A DNA stretch of 64,000 nt from Montifringilla adamsi (Eukaryota; Chordata; Aves; Passeriformes; Passeridae), in the NCBI GenBank assembly GCA_017590115.1, contig JAGGNK010013558.1, forward strand, positions 7,731,969-7,795,968, given 5' to 3'. A program made the position numbers and the translations under genes. How positions within the stretch are numbered: the stretch's first letter is position 1; each line of letters begins with the position of its first letter. Shown here piece by piece: positions 12,359 through 26,922 of this stretch. The notes below the pieces were generated by a model that saw nothing but the letters and a program-made list of their open reading frames with translations, was not told the DNA's origin and made no database searches.

Positions 12359-15300
12359 CTGAAAGAGAATTAGGAAGAAGGGGAATATAGGTTAGAAAAA
12401 CCAGTCTCCAAAAAAAAAATCTCATGCTTTAAAATCTGTCAGTGTTTTAATCTGTTAATGTAGACCAGAATCCAAATAACACCTGTGCTTAGCTGTATAA
12501 TTTTGGCAAGATCACTGTCACTACATTTTAAACAAACAAAAAGATATTCTTGGTAGATACGAAGCCCTGCCACTTATGAAGGACTGTGTGGACAGCATAT
12601 ATCTCACATACTATACCCCATCTCCATGGGATTTTTAATTTTATTGCTTTTTTAAAAATGTATTTTTAATAATAATGAATATCTATTTAATATAGTTGCA
12701 GTGTTCAAATAAATAATGCTCTATTTTCAAGGAAAAGGAAAGTGTTTCTAAGGATATAAACACTACACTCCCCACCCCAGCTCCTGGACTGTAACTATTC
12801 TATCACAGCTACCCACAAAATGACAGAAATTACTCCCCAAATGCCAACAGAACTACAATTGTGAAAGTATAAGTTATTTAATATATATCTATCTATATCT
12901 TATTCTAAATTGCTTAATGCAAGAGCACGATATGAAAATTTACAGTCAGACAGAAAATACTGGCTGACAGAAAAAGCTTCCCTCATTTTATTGTCTTGTC
13001 ACATTTGCACTTTATAGTACAGTGCATACATGAAACAGCGTTGTTTTAATTGTCACCTTACTGATCTTCCCACTTCCCCAAAGGGAGTGCTCAAGGACCC
13101 TTTAAATTGTTTGGATATTCTCGAGATGTTCAGAGATATCTCAGGTTATGTACATCACAAAATAACAATTTACACCTTAAACATGTGCCACATGTAATTT
13201 TTAAACCAGTTTATATACAGAAAAAATCACATTCAAACACATAAATCCAAACATATTGGCAACTGTAAAGCTGCATAGTGTACAGCAGTGACAATCAGGG
13301 AACTAAAAGACTCTATTCTGCCACTAATTTTAGAGGCAGTTTACATGATCAAAGCATTTGACTGACTAGATTTATGAAAATGAGCTTACTCTTTAAATAT
13401 TCTATTTTTTAAAAATTTATTTGTGAAATGTATTTGTCTCACAACACCAGATAGTACTGGCTACTCTTTCAAGTATATAAAGAATATTTGGACAACCATA
13501 AGATCTTACTTCCCCACTCCAAAATTATTACAGCACTTCACAAGCAGGGTGAGAGCAGAACCAGGAGGAAATAGGTGAGTGAAAGCTGGGCTGGCCAGGG
13601 AAACAGGATGGGGTGTGCTTTTGTGAGGCCTAAACAAAAGAGGAGTTAAACCCAGAGGGCTGGAGCAGCAAATGGACATCAGTGAGAGGAAAGGCATGAG
13701 AGTATGTAGCAACAGGGTAGGAGAGACAGAGGCATCTGTTCTCTAACTTGTAAAAAAGGGAGAGTCCAAAACACAAAGAAAAATCTGGGGACCGAGGGAA
13801 GTTTTAAGCAAGACACTACTTGTATTTTAAGAAGCCTCACCACCACCAATTTTTTCATGTAATCTGCACCTTCTTTTAGAATAGCTCATCATAGCAAAAT
13901 TGGTAATACTGATGTATAAAGGCACAGAACAAATCTCAGTATTATTTATGTGGAATGCAATTCCTAAATAGTTTGCAGATACTTTGCTATCAGATGCATG
14001 AACTGATATGATGAACTTTGCTAACAGAATCACATGAACTATTTGTTTAATTCACGTTTTTATAAACGTACATTAAAAATTGTTGAGACTTGTCTTCTAC
14101 ATAAAATGGATCTTTTCAGAGCATGAGAGATACATAAAATTTTCTTTACCTCTCTTGGTTTCAGCCAACTTCATCTAATTTCACTACATTTCCTTTACTG
14201 GAACCTAATTTTACCTAAATTTAGTGAGGAGAGTGACAACCAAAATTAGGAAGGAGGAAAGGTATGTTTTTGGTTTAACTTGCTTTTCTTTGCAATTGCT
14301 ACATGTAAAGAAAAATGCACCCATCTAATGGTCTCTTTTCTCAGTAGAAATTGCATAAAGCGGACAAGTGACGCAAATTTCTCTAAAAAGAGATCTTAAG
14401 AACATCTCTTCTTTGTAACAAATGAATGCATCTTCAGAGACAAAATTAGTTTGAAAACTTCATTGTTTACTGCTTCTTCTGAACTCACCATGAGTGAAAT
14501 AATCTGAACTGTGGAAGTGTTCTCTGCGTGTATGAGAGCACCAAATCGGGAAGTGTACAGTCACCAAGCAATTCACTTTAGTAGTCGTTAGGCTACCAGA
14601 ATAGACAGCAACATTCCTTGATGTAGATAAGAAATGAACTGTGATTATGTAAGAGACCACTGAATGTATTTTCAAATCAGGGATTCAAGGCTAGACATCT
14701 CAGATTATACTGCTGAATGACAGTGATTTACTTAAAAGAGCTTATCTTCATGTAACTCACTTCTGTCATCCACGCATTCAAAATGCTAACCTAAAAAAGT
14801 AATGAGTGCACTTAGGAGCAGTAGAAACACTGGTTCTTATAGCTAACCCTTCTTACTTTAATTAGTTGTTTCTCCTTACATTTTAATTGAAAATTCATTA
14901 CATTATGAAATGCCAGTAATAGCTGTGCCTTTATACCACAGGCCATTTTAGATTAGAGCAAGGTATTTTTTACTAGGATTATAGGAAAAAATCTTTTGCT
15001 CCTTAATTGTTGCTATTTCAGCTCAGTGCAGTCACACTGATATTTACAAACCTGTGTAGCAGAATGATGAAGAGCAGGGTGGTCCTCTATCTGCATACTA
15101 CTGAAAATTATTTTTACTAATGTCAAATATTGAAGGCAAAAGGAAAATGCTCACAAGCCCTTTTTATTTTTTAAAGCAGTCAATTACATTTAAGTAGATA
15201 ACTAAGCAGGAAATTAGATAAAATTAGTCTATAAGTTTCCTTTAATAAGTTCCAGGTATTAAAAATCTGTATAATTCTCAGCATAGTCACTAAATCTAGG

Positions 15301-18300
15301 CTTCTGTTGAAAGTGGTTTACATATGGGGATGGCTGGGGAATGAAGTGAAAGGGGCTTGTAATTTTTTCAGTAGCCTCAAATAAACCCCCTGGTTGTTTT
15401 CTATCCACCTGCCAGTTTAAATGTAGGCTAAGTAAAATTTCCAACAAGTGTTTATTAATACTGCATAATTGCTATTCAATCTTGGAATGAAAATTAATAG
15501 ACCTGAGAAAAGTTTAACTTTGCATATTTATCAACTGTTTTCAGTTTTCAGTCATTTATTCATTCTATTAGCAATGTTGTCACCTGTAACTTCTCACACA
15601 AAATAGAAATTAATCATACAAGACAACCAGTTTCTATACCAAATTTTCTGAGGAAAAAACAAATCTATAAAGGATGTTGAAAAGGCAGAGTTTTCCAGCG
15701 TGAAAGGTATATTAGTAATGAAGATGTGGAAGTCGGGACAGACCTTTGCTTTTGTAGCTTGTGACACCATCAGAAATACAACTGCCTCTATCAATCAACA
15801 GAGATATTTACATCAAAGAGGTTCAGGTGATTCTGCTCCCCAGTCATAACCCTCCTTCAAATGTCTTCTGTCATTATTTCACTTCTGCACTTTTCTGAGC
15901 AGCAGAACAATGTCCCAATACACTTCCCTTTCCTTAATGACTGCAAAAATTCAATTCTCCACCCTGTGCCATAGCCCAAGAACTGTAACGAGGTTCTAAA
16001 AATCTAAACTGTTAGGAAACCCTAGGATCAAAATTAATCAAAACATTGATTCTCCACTTTTGTAAGTGTGCATTATTGCACAACACCAAATAGGAAAAAT
16101 AATTAAAGTTCATTATTCTCTCAAAGTACCATTTTAATATTTAATTCTGGAAAATGGCTGAAAGAATGTCAAACTGACTGATAATTACGTTGTTCCTGCA
16201 AGCAAAGCCTTCGGACAAAATACTTGCTGGAATTAGATAACAATACAGCTGTTCCATGAAAATAACATGTATAAAGTACCCACAGTCAGAAGTAGTTTCA
16301 AGTCTGAGATGGACAATTTTAATTAGCATCTATTGCCAAGAAAGGGAAATAACAGAGGAAAACCAGGTTTGAATAGATGCAGGACATTAAAGAAGTAGAT
16401 TGGCTAAAACAATGACACAAATTAAGCCATGCTAAAGTAATAAATGCTGCACCCAGAAGCTATTATTGACACTAGAGAACAGAACATTTCACTGTGTAAG
16501 CCCAGAGGATGTTGTATTGCTGAAGCTTATTCTATGGAGATTGCATATAACGCTTGAAAGATAATATTAAAGCTAGCACATCATAAGAGATGAGTGATGC
16601 TTGTCTGACAAAGAGAAGGTCAAACTTGAATAAAGCTTGGTTGACAGGAGAAATAGAAGAATTGCTGCTAGCACTTTACTAGCAGTGATGTAGAAAAATT
16701 ACTAGCGGATACGTAGAGAGTCAAAACAGGAGGTCAGTTTGGTGAAGATGAAAACTGCATTTGTGTCTCTATTAATAAAGTGGTCTGCGAATCTGAAACA
16801 AAAGGACGTGCTTTAAAAACATCTCTGGTGTTTAGAAATTGAGTCCCATTAGACTTCTAATGGCTTTGTCTTCTATTGTTTTTCAACAGCTAGTAGACAC
16901 TTTTACCAGATTCTAGAACTTATCTCTAAAGCAGTAAGTTATAGACTGTCATGAGAACTGTTTGATTACAGACTGCGGTGAGCTCAAAAAACTACCATTC
17001 TCTTGAAGGCTGGGCTCTCTTGACAATCTCTGCCTTGTTAGAGTGATGGCAGGAAGTAAAACTCAGCATGCATTTTAAGCACTCTCTTCTCACCACAGAA
17101 AGCACTGAAAAGATAAGGCATATTTATCTTTTGATAAGGTGAAAAGGCATATTTTACCTCCCTCAATACATGTGATAACATTACATGCAACCAAGTAATT
17201 AATTATTTGCTGTGAAAACAAATGGATAATTGATTATTGCAAATATTTCTGCATCACAAAGGTAACAATGCCCCAAAGTGTTTGACTTGAATCACTATAT
17301 CATGCTCTGAGTTGCAGGCTGAAGTCCAATCAGATTTCTTTCAAAGAAATCCAAGCAAACAGCCCCTTGGTTGGAGAAAAAATGTGAGAGTAGTTCCTCT
17401 GGACTCTAACAAAAACAAAAACCATGTTCCTTGGTTCTTCTTGAATTGAACACGAGGATTACGCAGAGACATGCAATCTGGTTTATCCTGACAGCACAGA
17501 CAGAAGTGACAGCAAGGCTGGGATGTTTGGTGGCAGCCTGGGACAGAGGGGTGAGCTGCTGTCCACCTTCGGCCACAGAGAACACGAGGGCAATAGCAAA
17601 GAGCTGAGTGCCATAAGAGCGGATCAGAAGGTCAAAGCAGTTGGTGACAAAGACACAAGTGCTCACAGCAAAAATGTTTCAGGGGCATTTACTTCATACT
17701 GGTTCTATTTTTGGCCCTGATGACTGAAAGGCCATTAGCTGCTGAGCACATCAGATGTGATCTTGAAGAGCAACATCTGGCTTGGTTGCATCAGTAAAAC
17801 ACATAGATCCCACTCAGCCATTCCAGTAATCAAACCAAATGTGATGAATTGGGAAGACAAAGATTTGCTTCAAAAGTGTATATCTGTTGTAAAATAAAAT
17901 GCTAATGGTGGCACATGCATGAGTCATATAAATATTGTACTGTTAAAGAGCAAGAATACCATGTACAGCTAGGATCAGAATGTATTGTCTGAACACCAGT
18001 CATATATTTCACAGGGTATGATATTCATAGCTGCTCTTGGCATGAAGTTGTTTCTTCTTCTGTGGAGTTGTTTCCACTTCTGAGATAAGGTTTAGGAACT
18101 ATTTAAAACAATCTCAAACATTTTAAACATTATAAACATTTAGAAACCCTAAATTAGAAGGCTAAAAAATTTAGATAATCTTAGCTAATTTCAAGACTTA
18201 CAGCAGTGAAAGAAAAAAATGAGTCAATGTATAATCACATACAAAATAAAAAGATGACATTAAGCTAATAACACTTATTGAGATAAGACAAAGATATCAG

Positions 18301-20125
18301 ATTTTCTTCTGTTGATAAGAAACTAGCTTAACAGATACAAGAGAAGAACAATATTTGAAATATGATTAGCATAAAATCCTTAAAAATGGTTATTTACTAT
18401 TATCTTTCATGTTATAGGTAAACTCAAAATCAAATTACAGCTTGTTTTGGCCCTGCTTGAAATAAGTTGAAATAATTGTGCCTAAACACCAGAGAGAGAC
18501 ACAGATGTTAAGAACTAGTACACTGGAATTCAAAGGATGACTTTTGCTAATATTGGACTTTTTTTTCTTGATAGGACACGCATAAATCCCTCTGAAATCC
18601 TCAATCCCATTTTATAGTTAATAGAAAAATGCATGTCTCCTTGTCCTTTACTTTCACGGTTTTTTAGAAAAAGAAAGTTTCACCCAACATGCCTTTAAAA
18701 GCTCCTAAGCAAAATTCCCCTACTTTATGTTTACAGTATCCTCCTTGCCTTATGGATTCAGAGGAGCATCAGCTCCATCCTGTTTGTGCTAAATGAAAGA
18801 GGAAGAGCTACAGGATAAGATTAAAAAGTGCTTCAGTTTATACTCATCCATTTTATAAATATTCCTCTCTCCTGGTTCATTTTTACATTCAATAATAGTA
18901 CATCTATCACATCTGTCTGTCCTTATTCTATCTTGGTATATACACAGCTGAAGGACAAGAATTCCTTTGGTGATGCTGCAACTGCACTGGTGATACCCAG
19001 AGTTATCCATAGTTTATGGGTCTGTGACAGCATTGACAAATCACTTGCCGCTCCTCCAATAATCTACTCCAGAGGAGCTACTTGAGTGTCAGTCAGCAGA
19101 TTGCTCTTTGCCACTACTAATTTAGCAAAAACAGATTACAGTACTTTCTGTGGTATTTTTTTCTGACTCGTATCCTTGTATGTCTCACACAACATATTCT
19201 TTATCATAGCACCCAAGACATTTTTAAATGGCTCTGTCATCAAAAACAACCATAAGTCTTGATTTTCAGATTTACTAAAACTTTTTATCTTGCAAGCCAT
19301 TTTAGGAATATGCTCAGGTCTTCAAGGAAACAGACCTCATGATTAGCAAAGTTCTGTCAGCATCAACAATAATTTTGCATCAGCAATAACAGGGGAGGTT
19401 TCAGGTATTTAATTCTATTTAGAGTTCCTGAGAGACAACTGTCCAGGGGTTCCACTGATCACGTGGAAAATGTGCACAAAGGAAAAACCTGGTACCTGTC
19501 CCATGGAAGTAGTCAGAATTTCGCTTTGACAGCAAAAGAAAGAATCTCTTACTCTGTTGTAATAGCCTACTTCAGTAATATATGAAAGGAAGACTTGAGC
19601 CTATTTATGAAGTCATGTTTTCCAAGCCATTACATTTTTTAAATGTGTGTCTAGATATTTTTTCAGCCTGATGCTTTAACAGGATTCCTTTTATCCAAAA
19701 GCTGCATTCAAAAATTATGCAGTGTTGTTTTGACTTCTAAAATACATCAATCTAAAGGAAATGCTTAAATATTTTGGAAATAAAAATAAAAAATATTTTT
19801 CAATCTTTATGGTACAATACTATGTTCATTTTCTCAGTAAAACCAGTATAAAAACCCATTGGAACTAACATTCATGGTCATCTTTCCTCTTAGCTCTAGC
19901 AGCTTTAAATTTGTTTAAGCTCAAAAAGAGCAAATGAACTGCATGAATATTTATCAATGTACATTAATTCCAAAGTCAGTTAAAATCGTGTTAAATGGCC
20001 TCCTGTTTTCATAAGGAGAAGAGTAGCAGAGACTCTTTGTTTACAGAGGAGACTAGAAGTTTTAACAAATCACTTTTCTTAAAAACAGAAGTCATTCTCT
20101 AAATGGAAGAGGTTTGGGGTGTCTG

Positions 20126-20350
20126 CTTTTTTTTAAAATTTTTTTTAATTTTTTTTTTTTTATCTTTGGTTTTATTAAACAGTGAAAATATGGATTTCTG
20201 CCAAACCTTATTGATTAAGGATGTTGGTGGGGGGGGGTGGGGGCCGGCAGTGGGGTAGTTGGAGAGTCGTGTGTCGTGGTTCTTTTTTGGTTTGTTGTTG
20301 TTTGGTTGGGATTTTGGTTTTGTTTGGGGTGTTCTCTGGTTGGTTTGTTT
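20126..20350 (+). repeat. T/A-rich tract followed by G-run and GT-rich low-complexity DNA
   Basis: A T-rich run with a few A (20126-20161) is followed after about 60 bp by G runs (ggtgggggggggtgg and neighbours, 20225-20256) and then a long stretch made almost only of G and T (20280-20350). The G runs could form a quadruplex. Confidence 0.85.
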
Positions 20351-23300
20351 TTTATGCTAAAAGAATAGGTGTAGCTCTTCTGGGAAAAGACATCTGGTAA
20401 CAGTAGAATTTTTTGAATCTGAGACTGTTACACAAATGTTGTTGTGACATACATTTCCCTGATGTAAAGCACACTGATTTAGCAGGAGTTACTATGCTAC
20501 ATTAAACTGTTGGTCTTCAATCTATTTGGTTACTATCCTTTTTACAAAGAGACCCAGTATTATAATCTAAGATTTTCTGATAAAAACAAATGCTGTAACC
20601 ACAGAATTAAAACACAATAAGCCAGAAGAACACTAATATGTTTCCTAGAAGATATATTAAACAGGTTTTTAAATCATTCTTTCACTCACTTAACTAGTGG
20701 GGAAAAAGTACAGACTGAGTGTGTAGGAAGCAACTGATACAGAGCATCCTTTCATGAAGCCCCAACTTTAGAGTAGCTGGTGAATGTAACTACTTGCTTT
20801 TTCTTCACAGACAAAAAGATGGATGTATCATCTTCATGACTAACTGATTAGATTTCCTGCCATAATTTTTCAAAAGCGACCTTTCTACAAATGTATTAAT
20901 CTTAAGCTTGACAGACTGCCATTTTCTGTTTTAAGTTTCTGATATCCCTTTTCTCCATGAAAGGACAGTAGAAAAATAGGAAGGGAAGGGTATGAAGACT
21001 TTTGCCTGACTCCAGTGAAACCAGTAGCAAGAAAATAATGCATTCACTCTCCTGTGCACCAGACAAGCGTACGAAGCTGAGTCAAATCAATATACCTTGG
21101 TTCATCAGCACCATCCTGACTGAATTCATGGAGTGATTAATAATTCTTCAGAACACTATTTTACCTCCTGTAATATTAGTGGAGGATTTTCAGAGTGCAC
21201 ACGTACACATGTGAAAAAGGAATTGTGGCTAAGCTGTTTGGGTGCAGGAATTTTGTATTTATCATTTTCTACCCACATCATCTGAAAATGTATTTTGTGT
21301 CCTCCCATCCTGGACAACTATAGATTCTTATTGCACCACCTCCCCATACCCCCCCAAAAAGCATTAAAGACATCCATCACTTTGATTACCTGACGAAAAG
21401 ACAGACACAAACATGATGTTGAGAAAGAAAACCAAGACAGCTGAAAAAACCGGATTATTAAATTTCTGTGGTTCATCATCATTCCCATAGAGCACCAAAA
21501 TAGATTCCTTAACTTGCAGTAATCTTGTTTCCTTAGTACCACACATCTACTAAAATGTATAGCAAGAGTAACCATTTCTTCCCCAGCCTACTTACACAAT
21601 ACATCTGTTCCATTGCGACCATTTTCTGATGAAAACAGAGAAGGAAAGTTACTCAGATGAAAACTCTCTGGAATCTTCCTTTTTACATTATTTACATATG
21701 AAAAGAACAGCAATAGATCAATCACCTTCTTTGAAAAGTATTCTGTCCTCAAATTCATCTCTTTATAGATGATACATTAGGTGAATATATGTTCATTTTC
21801 CTTAAACATTGCAGATGAACTATATCAGCCACACGGAATACACCATCAGTCCTTATATTAATGAAGTAATTTATCACTCTTATGAAAAAAAACCCAAACA
21901 AACCATAAATAAATGAGATGTGGGAAATCAAACAAAACTGTATCACTAAATACTGTGACTCCAATGTTTTGAAACAGAACAAAAAATCTTGGGGCTTGGT
22001 ACTGCTGCTACTTTTTATTAATTGTGAGTGTTTCTGTCTGGACTATTCTTTCCCAGTGATGCAAAGACTAATTGTGCTCATTCAGTCACTATTTTCCCCC
22101 ATCAGACAGTGCCTGAGATTAGAAAGGTGCAAAATGCCATTGGGCTGAGTGCAGGAAAAACTTCTCAAAGAGATCACATAAAAAATTGTTTAATTCATTA
22201 CTTTGAACAAGCTGAGGCTAAACTTCCAGGAAGCTTAGAGTGTGGCCACAACTCAGCTTCAAGACTTTTTGGGGGATTCTGGGGAATCTGGGTTTACATT
22301 AACACACACCTCAACTACATAAAGTACGTCCATACAGTATCAACTGAAAGCTGCATTAGTTCAAGACAGTTTAGACTGAATTTTTATTTATTGATTTTAT
22401 TTTATAAAATTTATATTTAATTTTTAACAACAAAATACTTGAAGAAATAAGGTTCAATGAGAACAGAATGTGCTTAGATTTCAAAGAATTCCCAAAACAT
22501 GAAAAACTATAACTTTCATCATAACAAAAGCAAACTGATTAAAAAGGGCAAAAGATGACTTACCAACAACCTCTTTTATACTATCTTATGAACAAGACTG
22601 ACTGGCATTTGCCGCTAGTACTGGTCAATGAAAGAATAGACATTTCAGTTTGGCACAATACAAGCAAATATACATGTTCTATCTTTATTAATTGCTTCAG
22701 TATTTTAAACATTAAATTTCTGCCATCTGTCTAGCACATCCTTCCCTTCCCCAGTCTGCACCAGCAGACTGAAAAGGAACTTCATTTTTACAGAACCGTC
22801 CCCCCCTCCAAAAACCCAAACACAACTCACCATATTTAAATCAGTCAATGCAGTTACCCCAAACAATTAATACTCATCTCTAAGTTCTGTTCTTCAGTCA
22901 GGCACCACAAAGCGAAATACAAATCCTTCCTATAAGACAATAGAAACACTTCCTTCCACTGTGAAAGAGGCAAATCCAATCCCTGTTCCCTGTCCTCTTG
23001 AGTTGCCCCTGCACCTGTGTATAGAGTTAGACAAGTCCACCCATCTTGCCATCATAAACAATCTAGAGGTTCCTCTGTGTTTGAAAATTCAGACCAAAGG
23101 CATTTTAAAATCAGAATTATTTTTAAAATCTGATATGTCAAATGATAACCAAGACCTTCAACAACTGGAGCAAGAAGCTACTGCTCACAAACTACCACTC
23201 ATAGAAAGTCTATGTTGTCATTGAAAGCAACTGAGAAGAGTGCATGCAACTCTGGAATCTTTTCCAGAGGCATAGTTTCATCAGGACAGAAGATCATACT

Positions 23301-24445
23301 TATGCTAAGGCAGCTGTAAAAGATAAGATAGGGACGGAATGGAAGAAGCCACTAGGGAAAAAAAAGCCAGAAAATAACAAGTGAGGACTAGAACAATGAA
23401 TAAAAGTGTTAGTCATTCTCAATTACAGTGTACAAAGAAACAAACAAGCGGGTAGCACTTCTTTGATTTTTTTCAAGCCACCAATCCCTCCATTAATATA
23501 CATGCATCCACGCAATGTCTCTATATCCTTACAGAACTTTAAATCTTAGGATTACGCATGCACTGCTCATGTCTCCTCTCATTCATATAACCTAGTCATT
23601 CCAGTATGCATCCAAAACCATTTTTTAATAAATAATACATAAGCAATCAGCCCAGAGTGTATTTTTCCTCCAGCTAGTGACAGAGAATAGGACTATCTTA
23701 TGGGGTTCTTGTGCACTAACAAATTATTTGTGTACCAAAGATTTATTGACCTTACCTTGTGCATTACTAGAATGAAAATCATATTGTTCTAAACCATTCT
23801 TTTGCATTAAATTGGAGAACTAAAACTACTGTATTATAGTAGTATTCTATCTCTGCTTGGACAGATTGTTGTCTAACAACTCCTGCTTACATGGAGGGAA
23901 GAAACAATTCATTGAAGAATAGGTTATGTTTTGGTTATATAATGAAGATTAATTCAAAGAAATTGTTCTCTTTCTAGTACTTTTCCATGTAAAAGTAAGA
24001 AATCTGAAGCTGACTGTGAATCAGTTACAGGGGTAAGAGAGTAATAAAACCCAAAAAACATTTATAAAAGTAATGTAAACCCTAGAAGAGCTATTAGTCA
24101 CTTTTAAAAAAAGCTATTATTGCTCCTGCAAATATTAAAACGAAGATTGAATACCTTAAACAACTATTTGCTTAAATGACAAACTAAGTCTTCTCTGGAC
24201 ATGCCTAATTACACACATAAAGAAGGGAAGGCAGGTTGTCAAAAACGAGAAGTTACAAAATATGTGTTGAGAGTTTTGAAGAACTCCTTTAAGAACAGAT
24301 TTATGAAATGTTTTTTCCTAGACTGTGCCATTCAAGTAATAAACAAAAATTGAAGGTGTTTTGTCTTAGCAGCCAAACTGACATTACAGCCAAACACATC
24401 CTTCTTCAAAGGCTGCATACAAAGTATTCAAAAATGCATTTCCAT

Positions 24446-24600
24446 ATCACAGAACAGCTGAGGCTGGATGGGAACTCTGGAGGCCTTGTCTAAGAACCCT
24501 GCTCAAATCAGGCCACCCAGAGCAGGTTGCCCAGGACTATGTCCAGACGGATTTTGACTATCTCCAGGGACAGATATCCCACCTGTGGATTTCATTATCT
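24446..24600 (-). mobile_element. CR1 LINE fragment, reverse orientation
   Basis: Reads as the reverse complement of the CR1 3' region: atcacagaacagctgagg, ctgctcaaatcaggccaccc, agagcaggttgcccagga and gtccagacggattttgacta are diverged versions of the standard avian CR1 sequence. The left end corresponds to the element's 3' end. The right boundary is approximate. Confidence 0.85.
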
Positions 24601-26922
24601 GTGAATAGACTGTCTGTAATATCCATTATCCAGCTCACTGAGAGTAAGCTGAAAGTAAAATAAAGGTTTTGCTCCAGCAATACTACCTGTTACTCATCAG
24701 AAATAGTTTTCAGGTAATATGTTCCTTGAACAGACTACTCCAGCTAGAAAATGTAGTTTGCAAGTTTTAAATTCTGAAAAACTGTTATATGTTCTATGGA
24801 CAGACATAAACGTAAGAATATCATATTCATCCATAAGATATAAACACATAAAAGACAATAGGTATTGCTGGTAGGTATTGCTAGGTGTGCTACAGCACCT
24901 GAAGATCCATTTGTAACAAACCGCTTGGTGACTGCTGCAGCAGAATTCCTGACTGAAACAAGTATCCTCCTCCTTGATGGCATGCAAGACACAGTGTGAA
25001 GAGGAAACAGAGCTGCTGCTCAACAGTGAATGCACATTGTTCTCAGAGTAAGCTGAGAAGTAGTGTGTTGTAGCAGTTCATTTGTAAATTCCCCTTAGCC
25101 TCCTGATGTATTCCCTCTCTCCTTTATTTCCCTCCTCTTTTATAATATTCTATATTATTTTATTTTTGGAAACATAAGTGGAGGTCCTAGTATGACATCT
25201 AGTAACCATGCAGATACTTTGCCCCATAGACTACACCCAATATCACATTTTCATAAACTGGTCTTGGTGTCAAATGGCTTCTCTGTAAATATAAGAAATG
25301 TTTTAGTTATTCAGAAGAAAAAATGTCAATAGATTAAGAGATTGAAAGAAGCTTTTCACCTGCTGGGTTAAAAGAGGAACATAGATTTAATTCCTAGAAA
25401 GGATTGCATGGGATCTATCAAAGTTAGTTCTCATTTTCTAACAACTGTCATCTACCAGTATACACAAATGCACAGACTTTAAATAGCAGAACCAATTTGG
25501 GTTTCAAAATTTGGGGTCTTCCTTGTGTGCTTTCTTTAATTAAGTCCTGAGACCATTATATTACTATTGTACAGTGACTAGGTAAAATGAATGTTGTTCC
25601 CTTCTCCCATGCCTCACAAAATCAGGAAAAAATAATGAAAATCCTAGTTATTGATAGCTGTCCATTCATATACACACCACCTAGTATCTAACAGAGTACT
25701 GTAGAAAAACAGCTGCAAAATACAAGTGTACAATTGAGTGTCATTATTTAAATGTAAAATAGACTTTAAAATAAACTCTACTACTATCAAAATTTAAATG
25801 CATTTGTAATTGACTTTCAAGTTGACTATATATTTATTGCAAAAGTAGTTAATGTAAAAAATAAATACTGTAGTAGCTCAAGCTCATTACTACTGAATAC
25901 AGTCTTTGGTTAAAGGCACAGTTTTTCATCTTTTTATATCAAGATGATTATTATTCCAAGGCAGATAAAGGAAAGATTCAGTCAAGGTGACAATTACCAT
26001 CTGGCTAGCTACAGTCATTTTGATGCTCCCAATTAAATGCACATGCAATATTATAATGAATGCTATTAGAATTACAGTTAATGTTTACATTGAATATCAC
26101 CATATTTGTATATTACTAGTATATTACTTTGTCTATTACTAGTAATTACTTTGTATATTATTAAAGTTATATATATATATATGACTGTCTGCTTTGAAGT
26201 CTGATAATAAGAAAGATAAAATTCATTAAAAAATCAGGGTGAAACCCTCCTGTGAATTTAGTTCCTCCCTAAAGGAACTCCTTCCCACATGATTGCTACC
26301 ACTTACAATCTTGTCTTTCTTTCACACTGTTCTCACCCCATTTTGGGGACTGACTTCTCTGAGAGCTTGTTGGGAGTACAAATAAGGACAAGAATCAAAG
26401 TAAGAACAGACATAGAATCAGTTCAGACTTTTACTCTTGGAAGTACATAACAAGTTATGGGTTGCATAGGGGAAAAGCACACTGCCCATCAGGATGAATA
26501 CAGAACCAACCATGACTTGAAAACTGTTGAAGAAAGCAAGAGTGTAGTATCTGAACACTCTGTATTACTCCTACAAATACATTTATAAAACTATGAGGAA
26601 ACCAAGAACAGCATACTATTTAGTTATTTTTAAGACTTAAACCTTGTGAAGTTTAGTTTTCAAGTTACTGAAATTCAAAAAAATATAGTTACTTACAAGC
26701 ATGTCTGACTAAACATACTCAGAAAACTGTTTAAAAAAAAGATGTGGGAGATTTAATATTTTGATTTCTATGGAACTATTTCACCCTCTAAACAAAACCA
26801 GACACAAGCAGATTTTTTCTGCTGAATTCAATGGGAGCAAGAAAAGGTACTATACAAAAATCAATGTCCAATTCTAATGAGAACAATGTTTTACTTAAAA
26901 GACAGTATTAAAACACTATTAC

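Larger units (their letters stand above)
12359..26922 (-). other. UNC13C intron between the giant exon and the microexon
   Basis: A 14.6-kb intron (gtaata at 26922, ctctttcag before 12358). It contains a T/A-rich tract followed by a strongly GT-biased, G-run-rich stretch (20126-20350), a CR1 fragment (24446-24600) and a short TA repeat (about 26168-26182). No further exons recognised. Confidence 0.85.

Noticed and set aside
17406..17666. 86-codon minus-strand frame with a membrane-like stretch
   Set aside because: No recognised family, no suitable flanking splice sites and no phase fit to UNC13C; treated as chance.
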